In this document: one piece after another, positions 12,081-21,806 of the stretch
How positions within the stretch are numbered: position 1 is the first letter of the stretch
How the letters are laid out: every line of letters begins with the position of its first letter
Assembly: GCA_012845835.1 (NCBI GenBank)
Contig: JABAKD010000023.1
Coordinates: 13,929,862 to 13,993,861, forward strand
Origin: Undaria pinnatifida
Lineage: Eukaryota > Sar > Phaeophyceae > Laminariales > Alariaceae
Direction: 5' to 3'
Length of the DNA stretch: 64,000 bases
Notes under the pieces: model-generated
Seen by the model: the letters and a program-made list of their open reading frames with translations, nothing else
Told to the model about the DNA's origin: nothing
Databases searched by the model: none
Program-made: the position numbers and the translations under genes

Positions 12081-14027
12081 CCCGCAACAGCGGAGGCAGT
12101 CGAGAGCGCCAGAAAGAGAGGGGTTTCCGAAACAAAATTTGCTGGTGTGGAGCGGGGCGGCAAGTCGGTTACGACGACACGTCGTTAAGGGGGAACAGGA
12201 ATCAAAGGAGGAGCATCACATACGCTCCTGGGGCATCGAACGGGATACACGTACTTTTCCAGAAAACGGGGGCTGGAGTTTGGGGGCGGAGCATGCTTAG
12301 CAGGCAAATGCAAGACTTACAGCACATGCACGATTGCGTTGCCGGAGAGGGCAGGCGGGAGTAGCATAACATGGGGATAGAGTGACCTCTCCATCGTGAA
12401 TACATCATAATTGTGGCGGAAGAACAATCGCACGACGACCGCAATGTGACCACATGCAGCGACACACTGCTGTACCTGGCCCTCGGGAGGACGTCCGTCC
12501 GGTTCTACCAACGGAGAGAGAGCCATCAACCGGGGGGGGGGGGGGAATGAGGACATTCCCGCGGGAGGGTACGAGACCACCCAAGGGGGGTGGTGCTGAT
12601 GGGGAGGGACGAGGAGGAGGCGGGGTGGGAATGTTATGCTCGAATGAGAGTATTCCTCTCCCCCACACAAGGTCAAGAGCAGACAGCCGTAATGTGACCC
12701 AACGGGGGGTAGGGGAGGCTTCGTCGTCACTGCGCCTTGTGTGGGCCGGGGGGAAGAGAAGGGAGGCGGGGGGGGGGCAGGGGTCAGGGGAACGGAGAGG
12801 GGAAATAATGGCGATGGCTTCCAGCGTCGTTGATAGTACCTCAGACCCGTGCTACGCTAGAGGTGGCACTTTCTCGCTGAAACGTTAATTTATAAATTAC
12901 TACCAACTTTGGCTGTGTAAGGGTCCTACTGTAGGCTAGGCCATGGTATTGTTTTTTTTTGTTCGGATAGAGTTCCTTATACGAAAAGACCAAGAAACGC
13001 AATGCGCCCTCATAGGTTTAGCCCTAACCCTAGCCCTACAACCCTTTCTCAAGCACACCACTAAGGTAGCATGCGCCATGTAGTACCTCACACCAGGAAG
13101 GGCATTGTAGAAGCGTGCATCGGGGACAATCACGGGGTCTCGGCCTTCGATAAATCAATGCGTAATCGATTATAGCACGTGTGGGAAAAAAAAACACCAA
13201 ACAGTTGATGGCGGAACATGTGCTAAAAATAAAACAGCTCACATGCGGTCGGTGGTTTCCACAGAGGCAGCCAACGCAAATACCGAAGAAAACGTGGCGT
13301 CTTCCCACAATATACGGGCCGTAGCATATCGAAATTCACCCGAGATAATACGTTTACCCATTGGTCGAATAGCGGTAACATTGTTTTGAAATGTGCGACC
13401 CGCGGTAGAGATGTCCCATGAGCGCACGCGCTTTGTCGTGCGTCGCAGACCTTCCAACCTCTTCGTGGGGTGCATGTACCACGATCATGGAGACAAGGGA
13501 AAAAAAGTGCATGCCTCTGCTCCATGATAGGACGACGTATACCTGGAAGTAGAAGTCATTGTACATACCGCTTTAGCCCAAAATATATACCGGTAGCACT
13601 TCTTCAATGCCGGAAAGAAAAGCATTTCGGGGTTCAACAGCGAATAACTGCATTACTTTATCGGTTTATTTTCTTTTAAATTTAATCTTTGCGCCGTTCA
13701 GGCGAATCATTTTCTCATTTGGACACCATATTAATTCGATACGATACAGCAGTACCAGCAGGTAGCCGGCATCCCCGGTGGTCCACTATTAATAGTAAGC
13801 GGCGCAACTATTGAGGTCCATGTCGTAGGTTCAAAATATTACGACAGGACTATTTCGTTCAAATCGACAGGCTGAAGCGCGAGAGCGTGAGTTGGGGAAA
13901 CTTGATGCAAATTGACGAGCATGAAAAAAACTCGTGAATACGGAACCCTATGCGCGATAAAAATCAAGGCAAGTGCCTGGGGGGGGAGAAGGGAAGACAC
14001 CTGTTGCCACGGCTTGTCTAGAAGGTC
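12081..14027. other. Block beta between copia insertions; non-coding
   Basis: This is duplicated at 34142-36088. It contains G-rich stretches (12530-12800), a degenerate telomere-type CCCTAA patch at about 13017-13035 that is present in both copies, and several short open frames that are not domain-bearing. Conservation between copies is uniform across all codon positions as far as I can see, so no gene is called. Confidence 0.5.
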
Positions 14028-14032
14028 GCTGA

Positions 14033-14463
14033 TGTTAAAAGTATGAACCTTGGATTCAAATCTAAGTTAATGCGCAGTCTATTCGCACGAATAAGATATG
14101 CAGTTGAATCTTAAGTTGAATCTTACGTTGAATCTTCGGTGTAACCTAGATGTAAACGTAGATTTGAGTATGTTAAGGTTGTCCCGTTGTCCCGGTATTC
14201 TACCGTACTATGGGCATTGTTCCGTGATGATCAGGTGGTGATGCACCCCACCATGATCACTCTCCCAACTCTCCCAACTCTCCCAACTCTCCCAACTTTC
14301 CCAACTCTTCTTCTTCTCTTTTTGGCCTCAAGAGCCCTTTCCAAACTATCCTTTATCTTTCTTATCACAAGTGATCTTAACAGACACTTCGGTGCCACCT
14401 CTGCATCTCTTCGCATAGAAGACAGAGCCTTCACACAACCATTGTGTTCACAGGCTATTCACA
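14033..14463 (+). repeat. 5' LTR of copia element C
   Basis: 431 bp, TGTTAAAA to TTCACA. It has one more 9-bp CTCCCAACT unit than element A and an expanded CTT run, which accounts for most of the length difference. Confidence 0.95.
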
Positions 14464-14474
14464 GGTTATGAGCC
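14464..14474 (+). other. Primer binding site: half initiator-Met tRNA
   Basis: GGTTATGAGCC starts at the first base after the LTR. It pairs with the anticodon-loop side of initiator-Met tRNA (GGCTCATAACC) and not with a CCA end. Confidence 0.82.
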
Positions 14475-14573
14475 TCGACCTTCGATATAAACATCGATCG
14501 GCACCAAGCGACTTCTCATTGAAGTTTGTCGCATCTTACCGGAAAGTTTTAGAGAAACCTCCATTAAGCCGGC

Positions 14574-14744
14574 TACAGCATCAGCATCAGCATCAGCATC
14601 AGCATCAGCATCAGCGATCAGCATCAGCATCAGCTACAGCATCAGCATCAGCATCAGCATCAGCATCAGCATCAGCGATCAGCATCAGCATCAGCATCAG
14701 CATCAGCATCAGCGATCAGCATCAGCATCAGCATCATCATCAGC
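14574..14744 (+). repeat. CAGCAT hexamer array in copia leader
   Basis: An imperfect CAGCAT array with GATCAG interruptions sits between primer site and gag start. It is expanded relative to element A and includes a CATCAT variant near its end. Confidence 0.9.
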
Positions 14745-14750
14745 ATCACC

Positions 14751-17700
14751 ATGGGAGAGTCCACGAAAGCAGGTGATGCGGTAGACAAGCTCGTTAGAGC
14801 TCTCAACGGCAAATTTAATGGGCTTAAGTTCGACGTATGGAAACGCACGGCTCAGTCCGTGATAAGTATGCGTCATGCCGGGATCTCTGATATCCTGGAA
14901 GGGCGACCTTGCCCCGAGCCCGAACTAGTTAGTCCTCGTCCATCTTCTAGAAGAAGTAGGCCTTCACGAGCTGTAACTCGCAGCCAGGCCGCTGACGAAA
15001 CGGACATTCAGTCCGGGGAAACACCCCCGGCTGATACAGCAGAAAATGTACAGCCGGACGCAGGGAGTACTCCCGTGGTCACGGCGCATCTGCCACCATC
15101 ATCTTCAGGATATTCTACACTCCCAGCCGCAACATCAGTTTTATGGGCCACGGATGACAACATCTCGAATTTGGAAGACATCAAGCACTGGCACCGCGAC
15201 AATCGTCTTCTGTTCGACTTCTTGTTCCTGAGTACATCGGGAGCGGCGGCCAGCTTTCTTCTACAATTCAAGCCCAAACGAGGTGAACTTGCGAATGGAA
15301 AAGCTGCTTGGGATGGTATGGTTAGAAAATATCAAAATTCCACCCGCCAACGTAGACGTATACTCAAACAACAACTATCGCATATGGTCATGACGGATGG
15401 GCAAGACCCAGACGTATTTATAAATGAAGTATACTATTTACGGGATGAATTGGTGGACATGGGAGAGGTATTCAATGATGACAGCATACTGGACATAGTG
15501 CTAGAAGGACTCACGGATGAATACGTGCAAGTCAAATATAGCGCTGAAGCAGATGATGACTTCACACTCGACCGAGCTGTGATAACAATGCGTAATATGT
15601 ACGCCAATAGAGCTATGCGAAACGGGCCTTTGCGAAAAGCGAAGGGGCGTGAATCTGCGATGGTAGTCACGTCGACACCCTCAGCAGTAGTGACCTGTTC
15701 ACACTGCAAAAAGCCAGGCCATCGATTCCAAAATTGCTTTAAACGCAAAGGGAAAATGTCGGGAAAGAAACCTCCCCCGACACCTCGAAAGAATTCGTGG
15801 TGTAGCCTGCATAATACCGATCGCCACGATAATAGCGACTGTCGGTCTCAAATGCGGGACGACAATATAACCCGTCGCCCTCGTCCTGGTCAACAAAATG
15901 GCCGGCATAATAACAACCGCGGCGCTCACGCAAATACCGCCACAACTCCAACTTCAACAACGCAAATGGAAGCTTACGTCCCAGAGACACATGCTCCATC
16001 CACTACTACTGCGGCTGCGACTACAGCAGCTACTTCTACGTCCTTCGCGACTCCTTCCTGTCCATCCTCACCTCCAGTTGGTATAGGTTATTCTTTCATC
16101 GCCGCACCTCCGATCAAGATCGCCGCGCAGCCCGTCGACTTCTCCATGACTGCGGACAGCGGAGCGTCTAGCCACTTCATCGACAATCAGCTTCTACCGG
16201 GCATTGAACATAAAATGAACCACTACGTGCAGCTGGACCCTCCCGTAATAATCAACGTAGCGGGAAACCATCGCCTTTATGGCGTTGGTCAAGGGGTTTT
16301 GGTCGTACAAGTGTTGGACCACATAGGCTCTAAGCACTCTGTACAGCTTCCTGTCACGATCGTACCTGGGCTAGGCAGGCACTTATTTTCAGGGGGATCA
16401 GCTGCTGCGAGAGGGGTCACAATGATAATCGCCACGCAGTCGTATCTTGACATGGGTGCTTTTGCTATACCCTTACGTAAGGACAGCCACTGCCCTTCTT
16501 TGTATCAGCTCGACCTCACCACTGGTGCAACCAGCCGAACGCCTGAGACAGCGTTCCCGACCATCTCCGGAAAAAACTTTAAACCGGAAACCGTCCTCGC
16601 TGTTCATGCTACGACGACTCCTAAAGCGACTTCCCTGCCAAAAACCGTTCCAGCTAATATCTGGCACAAGAGGTTGGGTCACCCCAATGGGCAGGTGATG
16701 TCCAAGGTGAAGGACATTGCAGAGTGTGGGGTGAATTTTTCAGACACTCTGTCGGCCTGTGAAACGTGCAAAATCAACAAGAGCACACAACAGAATCACC
16801 CTAAAACATCGCGGCCTGACCCTTCCAGCGAACGTTTAAAGCTGGTGAGTACTGACCTGCTCGGACCTGTGACGCCCAAGGCGATCGGAGGATACGCCTA
16901 CATGGCAAAGTATACCGACCATCACAGCCGGCTAAAAGCTGTCTACTTCATCGAAAAGAAAAGTGACACGCTACACACCCTCGGCAGATTCATTCAAGAT
17001 CTAGCCATCCCTCTAGGGCTAAGGGTGCAGCATCTACGTTCTGATAATGGCGGCGAATACACATCCCGCAGCTTTCAGGAATATTGCAAATCAACTGGAA
17101 TTCGTCAACAGTTCTCGGCTCCGTACACACCGCAGCAGAACGGTGTTTCAGAACGGGACGGGCGTACTATTATGGACATGACTCGCTGTTTACTCAATGA
17201 GGCACACCTTCCTAAACCTTTATGGGGAGAAATAGCTTCGACAGCAGTTTTTCTAATTAACCGATTACCACACGCGGCAATCGGCGGCGACACACCCTAC
17301 CATCGTATGTTCGGGAAGCATGCAGACCTCTCATTTTTGAGGATTATCGGCACTCGGGCATTTGTGCACGTTGAAGGGTACACCACCAAGCTTCAACCAA
17401 AGGCTTGGGAAGGTGTTCTCGTCGGCTACGACAGCGACAGACCTACCTTCCGCGTGTATGATCGCTACTCGGGAAGAATTTCAAGCTCGCGCAACGTCTC
17501 CTTCATCGAAGAGCCGCCTACTGTTCTACCAACAGCAGACTCGGGGGGGCAAGAAGAACCTGAAGTCCCTGATTTCGATTTGGAGCCAGGCTCGGATTTT
17601 ATGGACGACTATCAGAGCATCAAACATGGTATCTCATCGCTAGAAACTAGCGACACCGACGCAACCGGCAACAAGCCGTTTCATATGAGGCTGCGCTCAT

Positions 17701-19403
17701 CCACTTCTCAAGCGAAAGCGCGTCAGCAGGCACTTCAATGCCTAGATTCCCCGAAACAGCAGTTCGAGGCTGTCTCGCAGTATATTGGGGCTGTCGGCAT
17801 GGATAAAATAAATCCTCCGGCTTCTATTTCGGTACCCAACACGTACGCGCAAGCTATGGCCTCACCACAGGCAGAAGAATGGGAAGCAGCCATGCGTAAG
17901 GAGCTCAAAAGTCTCGATGAGCACGAGGTCGCCGATTTAATTCCATTCACCAAGGTTCCTCCGGGCTGCTCCATCATTGGAACGCGGTGGGTATTTCGAG
18001 TTAAAACAGACGGACGTTTTAAAGCAAGGCTCGTGGTACAAGGTTGGGCTCAACAGCATGGACTGGATTGCTTCACTACTTTCGCTCCTGTTTGTCGTAT
18101 TGAAAGTCAGCGTCTTCTTCTGGCTATAGCGGCATCAAGGGATTGGCGAGTTTTGGCCATGGACGTACAAACTGCATTTCTCAACGGTAAACTTGAAGAG
18201 GACGTCTACACCAAGCAAGCACCAGGCTTTGAAACGATAGACGAGAGAACCAACCGACCGCTGGTAATGAAACTGCGCAAAAGCTTATATGGACTTCGCC
18301 AATCACCAAGCGTTTGGAACAGCACCATTGACAAGGACTTGCGTAAAATGGGGTTCACGCCGACAGCATCTGATTCCTGCGTATACACAAAGGGAAGTGG
18401 GAACACATACATCATGCTAACTCTCTTCGTCGACGACTTGCTCATCACTGGACCATCAAATGCAAGCATGGCCGAGGTTCGACGTGAGCTTATGGAAAAA
18501 TTCGCTATGACTGATCTCGGGGATGTGTCTCAAATTCTGGGCATTGAAGTTAAGCGCGACAAGGCAGCCGGAACGATCGAACTCAGTCAAGGGCAGTACA
18601 CACTTTCGGTACTCAAGCGTTTCAACATGAGTGACTGCAACCCGGTACACGTACCCGGAATAGGAAAGGAACTATGCGCACAGCCGGAAGGAAGCGTGCT
18701 TCTAAACGAGGCAATGACTAAGCTCTATCAAGCCATTGTAGGAAGTCTTATATTTCTTACCCAATGCACGAGGTACGACGTGGCGTTCAGCACGATGCAA
18801 GCAGCTCGTCACATGGCAAAACCCACATCGGTGCATATGGCAGCGGTTAAAAGGATCCTTCGATACCTTCGAGGAACACCTAATCTGGCTATTGTGTACA
18901 AAAGGGGCAGCAGCTTCGATCTTACCGGATACTGCGACGCTTCGTATGGTATGGGAGACCCTAAAAAGATGAGGTCTACTACCGGGTCGATGTTCTTCTT
19001 GGCCGGAGGACTCATCAACTTCTCGAGTCAGCTACAAAAGATCACTGCTCAAAGCACAACCGAAGCGGAACTCATAGCTCTAAACACCTGCGCGAAAAAT
19101 GGACTTTACCTATCAGGAATCCTTGGGGAGCTAGGATGGCCGAACTTCAGGAGCTTCAGGATATCTTCCGACAACAGAGGAGCACTTCTTCTTTCAGCGA
19201 ACGGCAATTATTCCAACCGGAGCAAACACATTGCAATAAGATTTGCAGCTCTGAGGCACTGGATAACGGACAGAATCGTAATCACCGAGTTCGTCTCTTC
19301 GAAAAATCAGCTTGCTGATATCCTCACCAAATTTTGTGATAAGCCAACCTTCAACGACCTCTGCTCGAAGATCAACGACTTCAGCACGGAGAACTCCTTC
19401 TAA
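14751..19403 (+). CDS. Gag-Pol polyprotein, Ty1/copia
   Basis: 1550 residues in one frame. Domains in order: gag (1 to about 450) with zinc knuckle C316/C319/H324/C329; protease with DSGA at 469-472; GAG-pre-integrase HHCC (H639, H644, C670, C673); integrase with D702, D765 and E801, giving the exact D35E spacing; RT with the AMDVQTAFLNG block (D1138) and FVDD at 1226-1229; RNase H with D1396, E1438 and D1474, and the LADILTK end. The order protease-integrase-RT-RNase H defines Ty1/copia. There is no frameshift or stop between gag and pol, so the Gag:Pol ratio must be set another way (splicing or protein turnover). Start: the ATG in CACCATGGG after the hexamer array, a good eukaryotic start context. 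All catalytic residues are present, so it is probably functional. Confidence 0.96.
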   Translation: MGESTKAGDAVDKLVRALNGKFNGLKFDVWKRTAQSVISMRHAGISDILEGRPCPEPELVSPRPSSRRSRPSRAVTRSQAADETDIQSGETPPADTAENVQPDAGSTPVVTAHLPPSSSGYSTLPAATSVLWATDDNISNLEDIKHWHRDNRLLFDFLFLSTSGAAASFLLQFKPKRGELANGKAAWDGMVRKYQNSTRQRRRILKQQLSHMVMTDGQDPDVFINEVYYLRDELVDMGEVFNDDSILDIVLEGLTDEYVQVKYSAEADDDFTLDRAVITMRNMYANRAMRNGPLRKAKGRESAMVVTSTPSAVVTCSHCKKPGHRFQNCFKRKGKMSGKKPPPTPRKNSWCSLHNTDRHDNSDCRSQMRDDNITRRPRPGQQNGRHNNNRGAHANTATTPTSTTQMEAYVPETHAPSTTTAAATTAATSTSFATPSCPSSPPVGIGYSFIAAPPIKIAAQPVDFSMTADSGASSHFIDNQLLPGIEHKMNHYVQLDPPVIINVAGNHRLYGVGQGVLVVQVLDHIGSKHSVQLPVTIVPGLGRHLFSGGSAAARGVTMIIATQSYLDMGAFAIPLRKDSHCPSLYQLDLTTGATSRTPETAFPTISGKNFKPETVLAVHATTTPKATSLPKTVPANIWHKRLGHPNGQVMSKVKDIAECGVNFSDTLSACETCKINKSTQQNHPKTSRPDPSSERLKLVSTDLLGPVTPKAIGGYAYMAKYTDHHSRLKAVYFIEKKSDTLHTLGRFIQDLAIPLGLRVQHLRSDNGGEYTSRSFQEYCKSTGIRQQFSAPYTPQQNGVSERDGRTIMDMTRCLLNEAHLPKPLWGEIASTAVFLINRLPHAAIGGDTPYHRMFGKHADLSFLRIIGTRAFVHVEGYTTKLQPKAWEGVLVGYDSDRPTFRVYDRYSGRISSSRNVSFIEEPPTVLPTADSGGQEEPEVPDFDLEPGSDFMDDYQSIKHGISSLETSDTDATGNKPFHMRLRSSTSQAKARQQALQCLDSPKQQFEAVSQYIGAVGMDKINPPASISVPNTYAQAMASPQAEEWEAAMRKELKSLDEHEVADLIPFTKVPPGCSIIGTRWVFRVKTDGRFKARLVVQGWAQQHGLDCFTTFAPVCRIESQRLLLAIAASRDWRVLAMDVQTAFLNGKLEEDVYTKQAPGFETIDERTNRPLVMKLRKSLYGLRQSPSVWNSTIDKDLRKMGFTPTASDSCVYTKGSGNTYIMLTLFVDDLLITGPSNASMAEVRRELMEKFAMTDLGDVSQILGIEVKRDKAAGTIELSQGQYTLSVLKRFNMSDCNPVHVPGIGKELCAQPEGSVLLNEAMTKLYQAIVGSLIFLTQCTRYDVAFSTMQAARHMAKPTSVHMAAVKRILRYLRGTPNLAIVYKRGSSFDLTGYCDASYGMGDPKKMRSTTGSMFFLAGGLINFSSQLQKITAQSTTEAELIALNTCAKNGLYLSGILGELGWPNFRSFRISSDNRGALLLSANGNYSNRSKHIAIRFAALRHWITDRIVITEFVSSKNQLADILTKFCDKPTFNDLCSKINDFSTENSF

Positions 19404-19884
19404 GCTCCAACACCTTGAAGTCGCAACTACAGCTCCGGCTCGCAAGACCGCCTTTGACCATCGCGACGGCCTTGTAAAATATCTCAGGCAACCTCCACGA
19501 TCACAAAAATCATTGTTTCATGGAGTTCCATACGAGATCGCGGCGTTTCATAAGTGGGAAAAAATGAAGCCTGTTTTTGATTCTGCCGTGTACGGTGTAT
19601 GACCCGATTCTACCGCGTGCTATCGGAGTTTTCAATCACCAACAAACCGCGATGTACCGAGGACGGAGAAGCGTGTCACGCACAAACCGAATAGGCAATG
19701 TACCGACAAACAATTGGCCTATCATAATTAGCTACAAGACTGCAATGGACCGAGGAAGGGGAAGGATCACCGGAGGGATCACGCGCCCATCGCATCACAA
19801 CCTTTCTCCCCCTCTCTGTCCAAGCGCTCCTTCAGCCTTTCTTCACCTTTTATCTTCTTCAGCCTTCCTTTGCCTCCTATACAA
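19404..19884 (+). other. Copia C pol-ORF2 spacer with pyrimidine-rich acceptor
   Basis: This non-coding spacer ends in a long pyrimidine-rich run with CTTCTTCAG at about 19855-19863, an excellent 3' splice-acceptor context just before the next ORF. That suggests the downstream ORF could be expressed from a spliced RNA. No donor was assigned. Confidence 0.4.
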
Positions 19885-20424
19885 ATGAGTTCCATCAACA
19901 GCTACCCGAATGGCTCTCCAATCAACAACAGGGGACAAGCACTGGAAGCCCAACGCCTCCATGAAATATCCCGCTCGGGACAAGATAACAGCCGGAGGTA
20001 CATAGGGTTCGCGAGATCAATCTGCCGGGATGCCCAAGGCATCTATTGGGGGGCACGCTGCAACCTCCTGAAAGACATCAAAGTTCCAGGTCAAACACGC
20101 CTGGAACGGAAAGACATGGCAGCAAAGCTAAAAAGGCATGGGCTCCTAGACAGGAGTGAGTACGAAACGATAAAAATGTTTATAAAGTCGCTCAAGTACT
20201 TACATAAGCGAGATGACTTGCTGTTTTTTATCGATAGCAGAGTATACAGTTTTTTGGTGCGGGCTTGGATCAGTGACTCGGTCGCTGACCCCTTTGACTT
20301 TCTCCTCGCTAGTAGTATGTACAACGATATAGCCGAACGACTGTCAGATATCTCGTGCGTATCTGAACCCCACAGGAAGAGTAAATATGGACGAGACTTG
20401 ACCGTGTCCCAATCCAGGGGGTAA
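19885..20424 (+). CDS. Additional ORF between pol and 3' LTR of copia C (unknown function)
   Basis: 179 residues from the first ATG. It is basic and rich in predicted helix, with Arg/Lys clusters (HRKSKYGRD near the end). I see no signal peptide or membrane segment, so it is not an envelope-like protein. It is not homologous to any family I can recognise. It lies after the RNase H in the position where some LTR elements carry an accessory ORF. In the deleted element A the same region keeps only the first part and has lost the ATG. A strong splice-acceptor-like pyrimidine tract lies just upstream. It could be an element-encoded accessory protein or a captured host fragment. Confidence 0.55.
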   Translation: MSSINSYPNGSPINNRGQALEAQRLHEISRSGQDNSRRYIGFARSICRDAQGIYWGARCNLLKDIKVPGQTRLERKDMAAKLKRHGLLDRSEYETIKMFIKSLKYLHKRDDLLFFIDSRVYSFLVRAWISDSVADPFDFLLASSMYNDIAERLSDISCVSEPHRKSKYGRDLTVSQSRG

Positions 20425-21375
20425 TTTTACCGCAGTTGTAATACTTCGCACAGGGACGGGTTTATGGTTATACCGGTAATATATTCTTGCGAGATGTACT
20501 TGTAGGTACGGTTGAAATTGATACTTAAGTAGAGAATATTACTTAGTGCAGCAGTTCTTTGTCAACTATAAAGTTACAACTGCTCGCCAGTTACGTATTA
20601 GTAAAGGTGGAACTATGGGTCGTGTGAACTTATGTCAACGATCGTACAGCAGTAAGCCATGTTCTACCGGAAAATGCGTACGAGTATATATTCCAGCATT
20701 TAGGAGTAAAAAAAAGGCTCACAAAGGACTGTCTCTCTTATGCTCTTCATTCAGCGTACGATTTGTATCAGACAGTTTATCGTTATATGCGTATCCTAGG
20801 ATCAAATTGAAGTGGCGTGGTTAACTTACAGCAGCGACCTTTGTTTGTTAGTTTGTTAGTTTGTTTCTTCTTTTTTGGGGGATATAGCTCGTTGATGGAC
20901 TATGACTACACCCACCATAGTTTGTTACAGTACTATCAGTAGTACTTGTTCTACCTGCTTCCTAATGTTTTGTTTTTGCGGAAGTACGTAAGTATATTAA
21001 ACAAACAATGAATAGTGAGAATGTTTTATTTGTCGTAATGGACACTTGTCCACAATTCTCTTTATTTGTCTAGTATTGTTTATCTATTTGGTACAATTCA
21101 GAAAGCGTGTTTAAAACCCAGTAGACGAATCTTTGCGTTTTATCTACTAGGTAGGGTATTTATCGCTGGTAATTACACCAAGCGTAATTTTTATACGTAT
21201 CTTTCCTTGTAACGTTTTATTTTTTTGTAGAATGTGTGGATAACATGGATACATCCATATTGCGGCGGTTGATACACCCGACCGGATATGAGACCCATTT
21301 GTTTTTGATTATTTTACGAATTTGTTTTCTAAGTATGAGGCTTCTCTAGCAATCTGACTTCGCATTACGGGGGTG
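20425..21375 (+). other. Copia C 3' untranslated region and polypurine tract
   Basis: AT-rich non-coding sequence, collinear with 10780-11656 of element A. It ends in GGGGGTG (21369-21375), the probable polypurine tract priming plus-strand DNA, directly before the 3' LTR. Confidence 0.75.
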
Positions 21376-21806
21376 TGTTAAAAGTATGAACCTTGGATTC
21401 AAATCTAAGTTAATGCGCAGTCTATTCGCACGAATAAGATATGCAGTTGAATCTTAAGTTGAATCTTACGTTGAATCTTCGGTGTAACCTAGATGTAAAC
21501 GTAGATTTGAGTATGTTAAGGTTGTCCCGTTGTCCCGGTATTCTACCGTACTATGGGCATTGTTCCGTGATGATCAGGTGGTGATGCACCCCACCATGAT
21601 CACTCTCCCAACTCTCCCAACTCTCCCAACTCTCCCAACTTTCCCAACTCTTCTTCTTCTCTTTTTGGCCTCAAGAGCCCTTTCCAAACTATCCTTTATC
21701 TTTCTTATCACAAGTGATCTTAACAGACACTTCGGTGCCACCTCTGCATCTCTTCGCATAGAAGACAGAGCCTTCACACAACCATTGTGTTCACAGGCTA
21801 TTCACA
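21376..21806 (+). repeat. 3' LTR of copia element C
   Basis: 431 bp, reads identical to the 5' LTR. It is followed by the target duplication GCTGA and then by block-beta sequence. Confidence 0.95.

Larger units (their letters stand above)
14033..21806 (+). mobile_element. Ty1/copia element C: full-length, apparently intact
   Basis: A 7.77-kb element with two 431-bp LTRs that I read as identical, perfect 5-bp target duplications GCTGA (14028-14032 and 21807-21811), a half-tRNA initiator-Met primer site, an intact 1550-codon gag-pol, an extra 179-codon ORF and a polypurine tract. The empty site (GGTCGCTGAGGGG) is intact in the other beta copy near 36089-36093. Identical LTRs mean recent insertion, so this is the likely helper for element A. 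Confidence 0.96.

Noticed and set aside
12405-12888. GC-rich frames on both strands around the G-rich stretch
   Set aside because: They shift frame between the two beta copies (34379-34813) through run-length changes.
14187-14471. Short frame inside every copia LTR
   Set aside because: It is carried by the LTR repeat and changes length with the 9-bp array. There is no evidence of translation.
19885-20424. Envelope-like gene in copia C
   Set aside because: No signal peptide or transmembrane segment is visible in the 179 residues, so it is described only as an accessory ORF.
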